A stretch of DNA of 64,000 bases from Porticoccus sp963925605 (GCA_963925605.1 CAWURY010000002.1:1-64000), one strand, 5' to 3'. Shown: positions 16,666 through 26,264, counted from the stretch's first letter. Notes: generated from the letters alone by a model not told the origin. Program-made: numbers and translations.

Positions 16666-18981
16666 TTACCAATCGAAGTTTCGACTAAACCAATCTAAAA
16701 TACCTGTATCATTTTTCGACGCACAGCTTTCTCTTTTATCTGGCTCGCTGCCAACAATGAATGGTAAGTATCTTGGCTCATGGCAGCCATTCTGGCTCGA
16801 GCTGACCCAGTAATAATTTACACCATCAGGTTTTTGAAAAATCAAAGATCGATTTTCGAGCTCAGTCATGATATCTATCCAGAGTCTTAATGCGCCAGAG
16901 CCTCCGGTAAGAGGAGTTTTTCCATTGTCATCCCGACCCACCCACACCACACTTAAATAATTACCACTAAACCCAGCAAACCAGCTATCTCTCTGATCAT
17001 TAGTAGTGCCAGTTTTTCCGGCTAATAACAGATCTTCTGGCAATCGCTGGTAGGCACTTTTTCCGGTGCCTTCTCGTAAAACTACTTGAAGTCCATAATT
17101 AATGAGGTGCATAACTCTGGCGTCAAATCGCTGCTCAGCCTCAAAAGGATACCTCTTCAGTGGAATATTTTCAGCAGTAAACACACTGCTAATTGCACGA
17201 AGTGGCGAGTAAAAACCGTTTGCTGCAATCGTATGGTATATCTGCGCCAGCTCTATTGGTGACATTTCAATTGACCCCAACAGCAAAGAAGGGTGTCTCC
17301 GTAATGGTCTCAAATATCCCAGTCTTTTAATACTATCTATGACTGCAGGCAAACCAATATCCATACCAAGTCTAGCTGTAGCTTGATTGTAAGAATACCC
17401 CAATCCTTTATACAAAGGGATCAAGCCATGGCTTTTCCGTCCAAAATTACGTGGCTGCCAAATATCGCCATTTTCTGTATTCACAGAAATTGAGCTATCT
17501 TCGATCTTACTGTTTAAGGTATAAGATTCAGGATGCTCTAAGGCTGCCAAGTAAACTGCGGGCTTAATAGTTGACCCCACCGGACGTATTGCATCCAAAG
17601 CACGATTAAAACCATCAAAGCCTGGCTTCCTGTCTCCCGCAATAGCTACCACTTCCCCGGAGCCTACACGCACAATCACAGAAGCACTTTGCAGCTTTCC
17701 TGCTTCAATACCATAACCTGATTCTAGGTTTTCAATCCGTTTTGCTATTCTGTCTTCAATTTTACGCTGGATCTGAGGATCAAAATTGGTAAATATTCGA
17801 AGTCCTGTTGTCTGTAAGTCTGATTGTTTATAGGTCTGACGCAACTGACGCTTTACTAGAGTTAGGTAAGCCGGATACTTCATGCGACCCCGATCAGACA
17901 CAGGGGAGACAATTGTCAGTGGTTTTGTTTTAGCTATCGCTGCATCAACTTTGCTTATAACGCCTGTCAAACTCATTACATCGAGAACTAGGTTTCGTCT
18001 GCTTAAAGCACGCTTAGGATGACGCCAAGGATTATAAAATGATGCCCCCTTAACAAGCCCAGCAAGCAAGGCTGTCTGGTGTAGCTGCAGTTCTTTAACT
18101 GGCTGATTAAAATAATGGCTGCTTGCCATTTCGAAGCCATGAATAGCCCTGTCTCCAGACTGGCCCAAATATACTTCATTAATATAAGTCTCAAGAATTT
18201 CTTGCTTAGTGAAATGGATTTCTAGCAATACCGCCATTATTGTTTCTAGTGCTTTTCGAGAAAACGTTCGTTTTTCATTAAGGTAAAAATTTTTAACCAG
18301 CTGCTGTGTAATAGTGCTTCCACCTTGGACGATTTTTCCCTCTTTTATATTGGCAAGAAAAGCGCGCGTTATTCCTTTAAAAGAAACTCCTTGGTGTTGA
18401 TAAAAATTTTGGTCCTCTATTGCAACTAATGCTGCTACCAATGCCTGAGGCACTTTATCAAGCTTTACTAGTTGACGATCTTCTTTGCGGGATGGGTAAA
18501 TACCCCCTATGATCATGGGCTCTAATCTGGTTATCGTTATAACTCCCCCATGACTATCTTTTAGCCCAGATATCTTCTCTTCAGAAAATATAGCCGTCAT
18601 TAATTTGGGGGCCTCCCTTTTATCCCAAAACTCAAAGCCGCGAGAGAAAAATTCCACAGACTGTTCGGATACACTAAACTGACCCGGGGCTTTCGCTGCG
18701 TTGACTTTCTTATAACCTAACCCTTCTAGCTCCCACTCAAGTAGCTTTCGACTCAAAGACAGCCCCTGATACAACTCTAAAGGTCGGCTGTATACATGGG
18801 ATGGCAGTGACCACTTTTTACCGGAAAACTTTTTATAAACGAACACGTCCACTACTATTAAAAATATAGCAGTGGCTACAAAAGTAAAAATAATTATTTG
18901 CCAAATCCAAGCCAGGCGAGGATTATCTTTATTCTTTTTGTTACTTTTTCTTCGGTCTTTCTTTGTTATTCTTTGAACCAA
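16666..18981 (-). CDS. mrcB: Penicillin-binding protein 1B (bifunctional class A peptidoglycan synthase)
   Basis: It polymerises and cross-links peptidoglycan at the inner membrane. The 771 residues have a basic cytoplasmic tail, one membrane helix (about 24-48), a UB2H-like region (about 60-150), and a GT51 transglycosylase with catalytic E189 in AIEDQNFYQH and the GGSTITQQLVKN motif. The transpeptidase has S470-x-x-K473, S530-Y-N532 and K656-T-G. All active-site residues are present. It is followed by the LpoP-like lipoprotein, which probably regulates it. Confidence 0.96.
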   Translation of the reverse strand: MVQRITKKDRRKSNKKNKDNPRLAWIWQIIIFTFVATAIFLIVVDVFVYKKFSGKKWSLPSHVYSRPLELYQGLSLSRKLLEWELEGLGYKKVNAAKAPGQFSVSEQSVEFFSRGFEFWDKREAPKLMTAIFSEEKISGLKDSHGGVITITRLEPMIIGGIYPSRKEDRQLVKLDKVPQALVAALVAIEDQNFYQHQGVSFKGITRAFLANIKEGKIVQGGSTITQQLVKNFYLNEKRTFSRKALETIMAVLLEIHFTKQEILETYINEVYLGQSGDRAIHGFEMASSHYFNQPVKELQLHQTALLAGLVKGASFYNPWRHPKRALSRRNLVLDVMSLTGVISKVDAAIAKTKPLTIVSPVSDRGRMKYPAYLTLVKRQLRQTYKQSDLQTTGLRIFTNFDPQIQRKIEDRIAKRIENLESGYGIEAGKLQSASVIVRVGSGEVVAIAGDRKPGFDGFNRALDAIRPVGSTIKPAVYLAALEHPESYTLNSKIEDSSISVNTENGDIWQPRNFGRKSHGLIPLYKGLGYSYNQATARLGMDIGLPAVIDSIKRLGYLRPLRRHPSLLLGSIEMSPIELAQIYHTIAANGFYSPLRAISSVFTAENIPLKRYPFEAEQRFDARVMHLINYGLQVVLREGTGKSAYQRLPEDLLLAGKTGTTNDQRDSWFAGFSGNYLSVVWVGRDDNGKTPLTGGSGALRLWIDIMTELENRSLIFQKPDGVNYYWVSSSQNGCHEPRYLPFIVGSEPDKRESCASKNDTGILDWFSRNFDW

Positions 18982-19154
18982 AGATCTTCCTCTGCGCTGA
19001 AAAATATACTGTCCAAAAATTCCGACTAATCAGAAAATGGGCATCAAAGACTGCCGCTTTAGAAACAGCAGGCCTTTACTTGCAATTAGGGCTTTCACTA
19101 TTAACCTGCAAGACAGATAATGCTATTCCATTCTACAACAAATATTCTAGATAT

Positions 19155-20147
19155 ATGTCCAAATACAATGTTTGTGGCATCGGCGCAGCGCTGGTGGACA
19201 CTGAAATACAAGTCACCGATTCAGACTTAAAGTATCTAGAAATAGGAAAAGGCTTAATGACTCTTGTAGATGAAGATCGTCAGCGAGAGATTATACATCA
19301 TTTGCAAAACCAACTGTCCACCTCTAGGCGTGCTAGTGGCGGGTCAGCGGCTAACACCGTCATTGCGCTCAGCGCTTTTGGCGGAAAAGCCTTTTATTCC
19401 TGCAGGGTAGCTAATGATGGGGATGGAGAATTTTATCTTCGTGATTTAGAAAATGCCGGGGTTAAATTTGACCCCAATAGCGCCCTAACGGAAGGTCTTA
19501 CAGGGAAATGCTTGGTCTTGATTACCCCGGATGCTGAGCGATCCATGAATACATATCTCGGTGTAAGTGCAACTTTCTCAATTGAGGATCTTGATGCAGA
19601 AGCAATTAGCCAGTCCGAATACTTGTATATTGAGGGCTATCTCGTCTCATCAGATACCGGGCGTAAAGCAGCCGTTCGAGCTCGAGAAATTGCAGAAAAA
19701 TGTGGTATCAAAACTGCGCTTACCTTATCAGATCCAGCAATGATAACTTTTTTTAGATCTGGACTGAAAGAAATGCTCGGCAAAAAAATAGATCTTCTCT
19801 TTTGCAATGAAGCGGAGGCCATCAGCTGGACAGAAAGCAACGACTTAGAGAGCGCTTTAGAGCTGCTTAAGCAATCTGCAGTAGCTTATGTTTTGACCAT
19901 GGGAAATAAAGGAGCAATCGTGTTCGATGGTGAAAATCAACACCTAATTGAGGCTCATCCCGCAATCGCTATCAATACAAACGGAGCAGGGGATATATTC
20001 GCTGGTGCTTTTTTGTATGGCATTACGCATGGGTATGGCTACAAAAAATCTGGAAATTTTGCCGCCTTGGCAGCGGCACATGTAGTGGGCCAGCCTGGTC
20101 CCAGATTAAACCCAGAGCAGTATCCAAAAATATTAGCTTCGCTATAA
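19155..20147 (+). CDS. PfkB-family carbohydrate kinase, adenosine-kinase-like
   Basis: This ribokinase-fold kinase of 330 residues has the N-terminal substrate signature (SGGSAANTVIALSAFGG), a core with LYIEGYLVSS, and the C-terminal catalytic NGAGDIFAGAF motif whose Asp is the base. The family is annotated as adenosine kinase in many Pseudomonadales; sugar substrates are also possible. I choose the ATG at 19155 (MSKYNVCGIGAALVD), since the frame is open 64 codons further upstream but that stretch overlaps the mrcB start and lacks family similarity. A GATAAT at about 19118 could serve as a -10 box. Confidence 0.82.
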   Translation: MSKYNVCGIGAALVDTEIQVTDSDLKYLEIGKGLMTLVDEDRQREIIHHLQNQLSTSRRASGGSAANTVIALSAFGGKAFYSCRVANDGDGEFYLRDLENAGVKFDPNSALTEGLTGKCLVLITPDAERSMNTYLGVSATFSIEDLDAEAISQSEYLYIEGYLVSSDTGRKAAVRAREIAEKCGIKTALTLSDPAMITFFRSGLKEMLGKKIDLLFCNEAEAISWTESNDLESALELLKQSAVAYVLTMGNKGAIVFDGENQHLIEAHPAIAINTNGAGDIFAGAFLYGITHGYGYKKSGNFAALAAAHVVGQPGPRLNPEQYPKILASL

Positions 20148-20212
20148 AAATCAAGGTCTTAATATCTAATTTTTGATCGAAAACTATGAAAAATTAATAT
20201 CAATTGTCATGC

Positions 20213-20746
20213 TTAGTGATGGTGTTTGTTATGAAAAACACTTTTTACCTTTGCATCAAAGGACAATTCTGAGCATCCATCAAAAATAAGAGTCACTTTA
20301 TGCTGTTCGTCTTCATTTAGCTCGCGCTTTAATCCAAATAACATAAAATGATAGCCGCCAGGTTCAAAAGAAACCGTCTTTCCAGGCGCTAACTCTACCC
20401 CTTCAACAGGCCGCATAGACATAACGCCATTCTGATAAGAATTCATATGAATTTCGACTCTGTCAGCAATATCTGTAAATGCACCTATTACTCGGCATGC
20501 TCTAGCTGTCAAATTTTGCAGTATCATAAATGCCGCTGTTACCTTTTGCCCGGGGGGCATCTTGCGAATATACCCATCGCTAACTGTTATCTGACCGACT
20601 CCATCATAAACACTATAATCTCCATGTGAGTAAGCATGACGGTCACCCATATCGTCTTGTTTAGACGCATTTGCCGGCTGAAAAAATGCAGTTAATATTA
20701 ATATTAAGAAGACATCTAAATATTTACCCAAAAGAAAAATTTTCAT
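20213..20746 (-). CDS. Periplasmic copper chaperone, PCu(A)C family
   Basis: PCuAC proteins bind Cu(I) in the periplasm and help load the CuA centre of cytochrome oxidase. After a signal peptide (MKIFLL...ANA, about 27 residues) come the metal ligands in the family spacing, HM at the IHMNSY segment, the downstream Met in VMSM, and HFM in GGYHFMLFGL. The His-rich C-terminus (HNKHHH) may add a second copper site. I start at 20746; the frame is open to 20800 but the added residues are not signal-like. The AGGAG is 13 bases from this ATG. It is divergent from dsbD, which supplies reducing power to the periplasm. Confidence 0.85.
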   Translation of the reverse strand: MKIFLLGKYLDVFLILILTAFFQPANASKQDDMGDRHAYSHGDYSVYDGVGQITVSDGYIRKMPPGQKVTAAFMILQNLTARACRVIGAFTDIADRVEIHMNSYQNGVMSMRPVEGVELAPGKTVSFEPGGYHFMLFGLKRELNEDEQHKVTLIFDGCSELSFDAKVKSVFHNKHHH

Positions 20747-20860
20747 TACTTTTTTAAATCTCCTAAAATACAAATTTCTCCAAAAAAAGAAGTAAACCAT
20801 AACTGAGAATTGTAGAATATCCCACTAAGCTCTTTTTTTCCTGAGTCCGAACCAATTTTA

Positions 20861-22606
20861 ATGAGTGCTCAAATGGTAAAAAAAATTCTACACCCTTTGT
20901 TCTTTTGTCTGATGCTTGCAGCAAATGCCACGATCGCCAATTTTGAAGAAAATATCGCTGTTAGCGAGGCTAAATATAGTCAGCCTCCTGTCGTTGAAAA
21001 CACTAATTTTTTGCCTGTAGAAGAAGCTTTTCAGCTCGCTGCAGTAGTTCAAGATGAACTGCTCATTCTAAGCTGGAATATAGCACCAGGCTACTATCTC
21101 TACCGAGATCGTTTTAATTTCTCTAGTTTAGACTATAGACCACTAAATATCAGGCCAAGTTACGAAACTGGGCGGTCCATTTACGATGACTACTATAAGA
21201 AAAATCTGGAAGTGTATTATCATCAAACCAAAATCCTTATTCCCCTGAAAGATCTTCCGCAAAAAATTACCATTGAATCACAGGGATGCGCTGATGCTGG
21301 GCTCTGTTATCCGTCACGGCGCCAAACCATCTCTATAGACACCCATAAACCGATACCCCTGATTACAGAGACAGCTCAGCAAAATTTTTTAACTCGCAAT
21401 GAGGTAGCCCAGGATCAGTTCCGTGCCTTGCCCATTATGTTAGCGTTAGCTTTTTTAGGCGGGCTAATTCTTAACCTTATGCCCTGTGTGTTTCCGATCC
21501 TTTCAATTAAGATAGTGAGTTTGTCCAGCCTAAGCGCCAATCCTAGTGGTAAATATTTACATGGCTTGGCTTACACCTCAGGCATCCTATTAAGCTTTAT
21601 GGCTATTGGAGCGCTTTTGGTGATCTTACGTGGTGCAGGCGCAAGTATGGGTTGGGGATTTCAATTGCAATCCCCGGTTTTTATTGGACTCTTAATCTAT
21701 TTATTTGTACTTATAGGTCTCAATTTTTCCGGGTGGCTAACACTAGAGGGGGGGCCAGTGGGCTGGGGCCAAAAAACAACCGAGGGGGGCAATTGGACTT
21801 CTTCATTCATGACTGGGTTGCTTGCTACATTGGTCGCCAGTCCATGTACTGCGCCTTTTATGGGTACCGCCTTAGGTTTTGCGCTAACACAGCCGATCTG
21901 GATTGCGCTCAGCACCTTTATTTTTTTAGGTCTTGGCATGGCTTTCCCCATACTTCTTATCATCTGTCTGCCTAGCCTATCCAAAAAACTCCCCAAGCCT
22001 GGAGTATGGATGGATCGCTTTAAACAATTTCTAGCATTTCCGTTATATTTAACAGCCGTCTGGTTATTTTGGGTTCTTGGCAGGCAGACCAATAGCGACA
22101 CGCTGTCTGCGGTGATGTGCGGTGTTGTTCTTATGTTGTTTTCAATTTGGCTTCTGAAAATTTATAGGACCAGAATAGTCGGCTTGGTGACAATATCGGC
22201 GCTTTTTCTCGCTTTTCTTTTGCTGTTTTGGGACAAGCAAGATACAAGCCCCCAAAATGATTTATGGAGGCCTTACTCAGCAGATACATTGAACATGCAA
22301 CTTAAAAATAAAAATGCAGTTTTTGTTAGCTTGTCAGCAGACTGGTGTCTCACCTGCTTAGTTAACGAAAAATTAGTGCTAAACTCAAAAAGTTTTTTAG
22401 CTAGCCTGAAATCTCAAGGCATTGTCTACATGAGGGGAGACTGGACTAACTATGATCCAGAAATCACCAAATTATTAAATAATCAAAATCGGAGTGGCGT
22501 TCCTCTATATCTATTTTACCCTCCAGGAGAAACTATCCCTATAATTCTGCCTCAGATTTTAACTGTTAACAGCGTTATTGATATTTTTTCAACGAAGATG
22601 AGATAA
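20861..22606 (+). CDS. dsbD: Thiol:disulfide interchange protein DsbD
   Basis: DsbD carries electrons from cytoplasmic thioredoxin to periplasmic DsbC, DsbE/CcmG and others. The 581 residues show a signal peptide, an N-terminal immunoglobulin-like domain with the redox pair in GCADAGLCYP, a transmembrane core with MPCVFP and SPCTAPF (the two membrane cysteines), and a C-terminal thioredoxin domain with ADWCLTC. All six redox cysteines are present. It lies immediately upstream of aroQ, as in Pseudomonas, where it is called DipZ. Confidence 0.94.
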   Translation: MSAQMVKKILHPLFFCLMLAANATIANFEENIAVSEAKYSQPPVVENTNFLPVEEAFQLAAVVQDELLILSWNIAPGYYLYRDRFNFSSLDYRPLNIRPSYETGRSIYDDYYKKNLEVYYHQTKILIPLKDLPQKITIESQGCADAGLCYPSRRQTISIDTHKPIPLITETAQQNFLTRNEVAQDQFRALPIMLALAFLGGLILNLMPCVFPILSIKIVSLSSLSANPSGKYLHGLAYTSGILLSFMAIGALLVILRGAGASMGWGFQLQSPVFIGLLIYLFVLIGLNFSGWLTLEGGPVGWGQKTTEGGNWTSSFMTGLLATLVASPCTAPFMGTALGFALTQPIWIALSTFIFLGLGMAFPILLIICLPSLSKKLPKPGVWMDRFKQFLAFPLYLTAVWLFWVLGRQTNSDTLSAVMCGVVLMLFSIWLLKIYRTRIVGLVTISALFLAFLLLFWDKQDTSPQNDLWRPYSADTLNMQLKNKNAVFVSLSADWCLTCLVNEKLVLNSKSFLASLKSQGIVYMRGDWTNYDPEITKLLNNQNRSGVPLYLFYPPGETIPIILPQILTVNSVIDIFSTKMR

Positions 22607-22734
22607 AAATCGCACATGTTTATAGAAATACTAAAAAATTTCTGCGATTTTGCATCTATCTTCTTAAAACTATAGGTGCAATGACTTAAGTGACGACAAA
22701 ATGATAATTTAATTTTCTAAAAATCTGCGATTTT
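22606..22734. repeat. Repeated and inverted GCGATTTT elements between dsbD and aroQ
   Basis: AAAATCGCA (22606-22614), directly after the dsbD stop, pairs with TGCGATTTT (22643-22651), giving a 9-bp stem with a 28-nt loop. TCTGCGATTTT at 22641-22651 recurs at 22724-22734. The hairpin may end dsbD transcription, with the U-rich right arm as a weak tail; the second copy could be a regulator site upstream of aroQ. No known consensus is recognised. Confidence 0.4.
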
Positions 22735-22868
22735 ACGTAAAATTGCAATGAACAACGCTAAAAATCTAAAAAATTAGACAGTTACTAAATTTTAATGCAG
22801 ACTTAGGTCTGGCAAGAAGTAACATTAGTATATTAATGTGTCTCTTCAATAATTTCTGCAGGAAAACC

Positions 22869-23312
22869 ATGACTACCATACTAGTGCTTCACGGCCCTAA
22901 CTTAAATTTACTAGGAACTCGAGAACCTGATCTCTACGGGGGGAAAAATCTTGATGCTATTAATCAAGATCTTATGGATATTTGCACAAAAAAAGACTGC
23001 AGCCTGCTAGTCTTTCAAAGCAACTCGGAACATATCCTGATAGAGCGTATACATGCCGCAAAAAAAGAAAGCGCAAAGTTCATTATTTTCAATCCTGCAG
23101 CGTTTACACATACCAGCATTGCACTCCGAGATGCGCTCCTTGCCATAGATATCCCTTTTATTGAGGTGCATTTATCTAATATATATGCACGCGAAGAATT
23201 TAGAAAATCGTCCTATTTTTCCGACATCGCAAAAGGAGTAATTTGTGGCTTTGGTAGTCTGGGTTATGAGTTAGCATTAAATGCGGCCCTAATAGAACTG
23301 GGTCATCAGTAA
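22869..23312 (+). CDS. aroQ: 3-dehydroquinate dehydratase, type II
   Basis: AroQ dehydrates 3-dehydroquinate in the shikimate pathway. The 147-residue protein has the type II signature ILVLHGPNLNLLGTREP with the catalytic Arg and, in DLYG, the catalytic Tyr; NPAAFTHTSIALRDAL and EVHLSNIYAREEFR follow. The start at 22869 follows AGGAAAA and matches the family; an upstream ATG at 22836 adds eleven unmatched residues. It precedes accB by 32 bp, the usual order. Confidence 0.95.
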   Translation: MTTILVLHGPNLNLLGTREPDLYGGKNLDAINQDLMDICTKKDCSLLVFQSNSEHILIERIHAAKKESAKFIIFNPAAFTHTSIALRDALLAIDIPFIEVHLSNIYAREEFRKSSYFSDIAKGVICGFGSLGYELALNAALIELGHQ

Positions 23313-23344
23313 CAACTTTTTTTTCCTATTTAGAGCGAGTACAG

Positions 23345-23782
23345 ATGGATATTCGAAAAGTAAAAAAATTAATAGAGCTAATAGAAGACTCCGACATTAA
23401 TGAGCTAGAAATTAAAGAGGCTGAAGGGTCTATTCGCATCAGCCGTGGTGGCCGATTTACGGCCTCACCAGCTAGCTTAGCTGCACCCATAGTGCCTGAA
23501 CCTGCAAATATTTCGCATAATGTAGCATCTACTGCCACGACAATTGAAGGGCATGTTGTGAAGTCTCCAATGGTTGGTACTTTTTATAGCGCATCTGCTC
23601 CAGGAGAGCAGGGATTTGTTCAGGAAGGTCAGCGTGTAAATGTTGGTGATGTGCTGTGCATTATTGAAGCCATGAAGATGATGAATCAAATTGAAGCTGA
23701 CAAAGCTGGGACCATTGGCGCAATTATAGCCAAAGATGGTGAGCCAGTTGAGTTTGACCAACCACTTATTTCTATAGTTTAA
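23345..23782 (+). CDS. accB: Biotin carboxyl carrier protein of acetyl-CoA carboxylase
   Basis: AccB carries biotin between the biotin carboxylase and carboxyltransferase subunits. The 145 residues have an N-terminal helix, a short Ala/Pro-rich linker (about 40-65), and a C-terminal biotinyl domain with K111 in the EAMKMMNQIE motif. The GTFYSASAPG thumb loop, characteristic of acetyl-CoA carboxylase BCCP, is present. It is upstream of accC by 25 bp, one operon. Confidence 0.96.
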   Translation: MDIRKVKKLIELIEDSDINELEIKEAEGSIRISRGGRFTASPASLAAPIVPEPANISHNVASTATTIEGHVVKSPMVGTFYSASAPGEQGFVQEGQRVNVGDVLCIIEAMKMMNQIEADKAGTIGAIIAKDGEPVEFDQPLISIV

Positions 23783-23807
23783 ACCGCAAAGGACAGGAGC
23801 AACAGCT

Positions 23808-25154
23808 ATGCTGGAAAAAGTGCTTATTGCCAATCGCGGCGAAATCGCGCTACGGATTCTTAGGTCATGCAAAGAATTAGGAATAAAAACTGTTGCAGTC
23901 CACTCAAAGGTTGACGCAAATCTTAAGCATGTGTTGCTCGCAGATGAATCTATATGTATTGGTCCGAACTCCTCAACACATAGCTATCTCAATGTGCCAG
24001 CAATCATTAGCGCCATGGAGATCTCAAACGCGCAAGCAGTGCATCCCGGTTATGGATTTCTAGCTGAAAATGCTGATTTTGCCGAGCAGGTCGAAAAAAG
24101 TGGTTTTATTTTTATTGGGCCAACCGCTTCGGTGATTCGCACAATGGGTGATAAGGTTGCCGCTATAAAGACTATGATAAAAGCAGGGGTCCCCACTGTG
24201 CCAGGCTCAAATGGCCCCCTAACTAATGATATCGCTCGTAACAAAAAAATCGGAATTAAGGTCGGCTATCCAGTTATTATTAAAGCTGCTGCTGGGGGGG
24301 GCGGCAGAGGGATGCGTGTCGTTCGTAGCGAAAACGAGCTAATCAAAGCTATACAGTTAACCAAAGCAGAAGCGGAGGCAGCTTTTGGTGATGGAACTGT
24401 CTATATGGAGAAATTTTTAGAAAGTCCACGCCATATAGAAGTCCAAGTACTTGCCGATGGGCAAGGTAATGCTATTCACTTGGGTGATCGAGACTGCTCT
24501 TTGCAGCGCCGCCATCAAAAAGTTTTAGAGGAAGCTCCCGCACCAAACATTCCTGATATTGCACGGAATAATGTCTTAAAGTCTTGTGTAAATGCTTGCT
24601 TGGCAATTGGTTATCGGGGGGCCGGTACATTTGAATTTTTGTATGAAGACGGGCAATTCTTTTTTATAGAAATGAATACACGAATTCAAGTAGAACATCC
24701 TGTGACGGAAATGGTTACTGGTATAGATATTGTTAAAGAACAGCTTCTGATTGCTGGAGGAGAAAAGCTAGGCATAACTCAACAGGATGTCAAAATTGCT
24801 GGGCATGCTTTTGAGTGCCGAATAAATGCTGAAGATTCCTCTACATTCGTGCCTAGCCCCGGAAAAATTACCTCTTATCATGCTCCTGGAGGAAACGGGG
24901 TCAGAGTGGACTCGCATATATATGCGGGATACACAGTGCCCCCATACTATGACTCCCTCATAGGCAAGATAATTACTTTCGGCCAAGATCGAAGTTCTGC
25001 GCTTTTACGAATGGCGAGCGCGCTAGACGAGCTTCATATTGAAGGCATAAAAACTAACACCGAACTGCAACGAGATCTGGTCTCTGATCCAGGGTTCCTC
25101 AAAGGAAGCGTTAACATCCATTATTTAGAGAAAAAACTAGCGTTGAAGCGCTAG
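23808..25154 (+). CDS. accC: Biotin carboxylase subunit of acetyl-CoA carboxylase
   Basis: AccC carboxylates biotin with bicarbonate and ATP. The 448-residue ATP-grasp protein has VLIANRGEIALRILR, VHPGYGFLAENA, the glycine-rich loop KAAAGGGGRGMRVV, and FIEMNTRIQVEHPVTE; its length matches E. coli (449). A clear ribosome site (AGGACAGGAGC) precedes the ATG. The glycine loop is coded by eight consecutive Gs (24294-24301). The stop codon lies inside an intrinsic terminator hairpin. Confidence 0.96.
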   Translation: MLEKVLIANRGEIALRILRSCKELGIKTVAVHSKVDANLKHVLLADESICIGPNSSTHSYLNVPAIISAMEISNAQAVHPGYGFLAENADFAEQVEKSGFIFIGPTASVIRTMGDKVAAIKTMIKAGVPTVPGSNGPLTNDIARNKKIGIKVGYPVIIKAAAGGGGRGMRVVRSENELIKAIQLTKAEAEAAFGDGTVYMEKFLESPRHIEVQVLADGQGNAIHLGDRDCSLQRRHQKVLEEAPAPNIPDIARNNVLKSCVNACLAIGYRGAGTFEFLYEDGQFFFIEMNTRIQVEHPVTEMVTGIDIVKEQLLIAGGEKLGITQQDVKIAGHAFECRINAEDSSTFVPSPGKITSYHAPGGNGVRVDSHIYAGYTVPPYYDSLIGKIITFGQDRSSALLRMASALDELHIEGIKTNTELQRDLVSDPGFLKGSVNIHYLEKKLALKR

Positions 25155-25159
25155 TTTTT
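25131..25159 (+). terminator. Intrinsic terminator overlapping the accC stop codon
   Basis: CTAGCG (25137-25142) and CGCTAG (25149-25154) form a stem around a six-base loop, extended by A/T pairs and followed by TTTTT (25155-25159). The right arm contains the accC TAG, so the last codons fold into the terminator. It would end the aroQ-accB-accC transcript. Confidence 0.8.
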
Positions 25160-25249
25160 AAAATTCACACTAGTGCATCTGTCTACTCTCTAACCAAAAA
25201 TTTTCCAAACTTAAAATATCCTTCTTTTAAAGAGCACACAGGAAACATA

Positions 25250-26137
25250 ATGCCTTGGCTTCAGCTGACAATAAATAGCAAAAAATCTATGGCGGGACAG
25301 CTAGAAGAAGTTCTTACAAATGCCGGAGCTCTCTCGGTTTCATATGAAGACAACGGTGATCAGGCAATACTCGAGCCAGAAATTGGCCAGCATCCTTTAT
25401 GGGACCTCATCAGCATGACTGGACTTTTTGCTGCTTCAGCTAACACCAATCTAATAAGTGGTACCTTAAACCAACAATTAAAATTAAAAAAAACAGAATA
25501 TCAGTGGGAACTGCTTGAAGACAGGGACTGGGAAAGAGAGTCGCTTAAAAATTACCAACCTATCAAATGCGGTCATCGTCTATGGATTTGTCCTAGCTGG
25601 ATCACACCACCGGAGCCAGAGAGCATTAATCTATTGCTTGATCCTGGGCTCGCTTTTGGAACCGGAACGCATCCCACTACATTTTTATGTCTGCAGTGGC
25701 TAAATGCTGCAAGCCTAGAAGGGAAAACTATTATTGACTATGGTTGCGGCTCAGGAATACTTGCTATTGCATCATTATTGCTTGGGGCTAAAAATACTAC
25801 TTGCATAGATATAGACCCGCAAGCATTAATGGCTACCACTGAAAATGCAAAAAGAAACGGCTTGATGTCAAATCTTACCGCCGTATATTTGCCAGAAGAT
25901 GCCCCAAATTATCCAGCCGATATTGTAATTGCCAATATATTGTCTGGTCCCCTTATCTCTCTGGCATCACGCCTAGCTTCCTTGACTAGTCCTGGCGGAC
26001 TTCTTTGCTTATCAGGGATAATCGAAAACCAAAGCAAGGAAGTCCAAGAAAATTTTTTAACATGGTTCGAGTTTGACCCACCTGTATATAAGGAAAATTG
26101 GGCTTTATTGACTGCAAAAAAACGTGAACTCATGTAG
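25250..26137 (+). CDS. prmA: Ribosomal protein L11 methyltransferase
   Basis: PrmA trimethylates ribosomal protein L11. The 295 residues show an N-terminal L11-binding domain (about 1-60, MPWLQLTI), a linker, and a class I SAM domain with the motifs AFGTGTHPTT, IIDYGCGSGILAIASL and VIANILSGPL. A Shine-Dalgarno AGGAA precedes the ATG at 25250. It has the usual place after accC and before dusB-fis. Confidence 0.95.
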   Translation: MPWLQLTINSKKSMAGQLEEVLTNAGALSVSYEDNGDQAILEPEIGQHPLWDLISMTGLFAASANTNLISGTLNQQLKLKKTEYQWELLEDRDWERESLKNYQPIKCGHRLWICPSWITPPEPESINLLLDPGLAFGTGTHPTTFLCLQWLNAASLEGKTIIDYGCGSGILAIASLLLGAKNTTCIDIDPQALMATTENAKRNGLMSNLTAVYLPEDAPNYPADIVIANILSGPLISLASRLASLTSPGGLLCLSGIIENQSKEVQENFLTWFEFDPPVYKENWALLTAKKRELM

Positions 26138-26188
26138 CTCGTCAGAGCCGCCTTATAGCTCAGTTATTGACTTAATAAAAACAACAAG

Positions 26189-26264
26189 AACTCCTTTGGA
26201 GTTGAAAATTCCAGCCTACTCTTATAATTTTATAATAAACTTTTGGCTAAAATAACCAATTGGT
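26189..26264. promoter_or_regulatory. Two palindromes upstream of dusB-fis
   Basis: AACTCC-TTT-GGAGTT (26189-26203) and a perfect ACCAATTGGT (26255-26264) lie in the 178-bp gap before dusB. A TATCAT (26264-26269) followed by a C-rich stretch could be a -10 box and discriminator like those of stringently controlled fis promoters. No protein is assigned. Confidence 0.3.

Noticed and set aside
18963..19154. N-terminal extension of the adenosine-kinase-like protein
   Set aside because: Open frame, but overlaps the mrcB start on the other strand and does not resemble the family; the ATG at 19155 fits.
20213..20260. His-rich C-terminus of the copper chaperone as an artificial tag
   Set aside because: HNKHHH is short and mixed, and His-rich tails are natural in PCuAC proteins.
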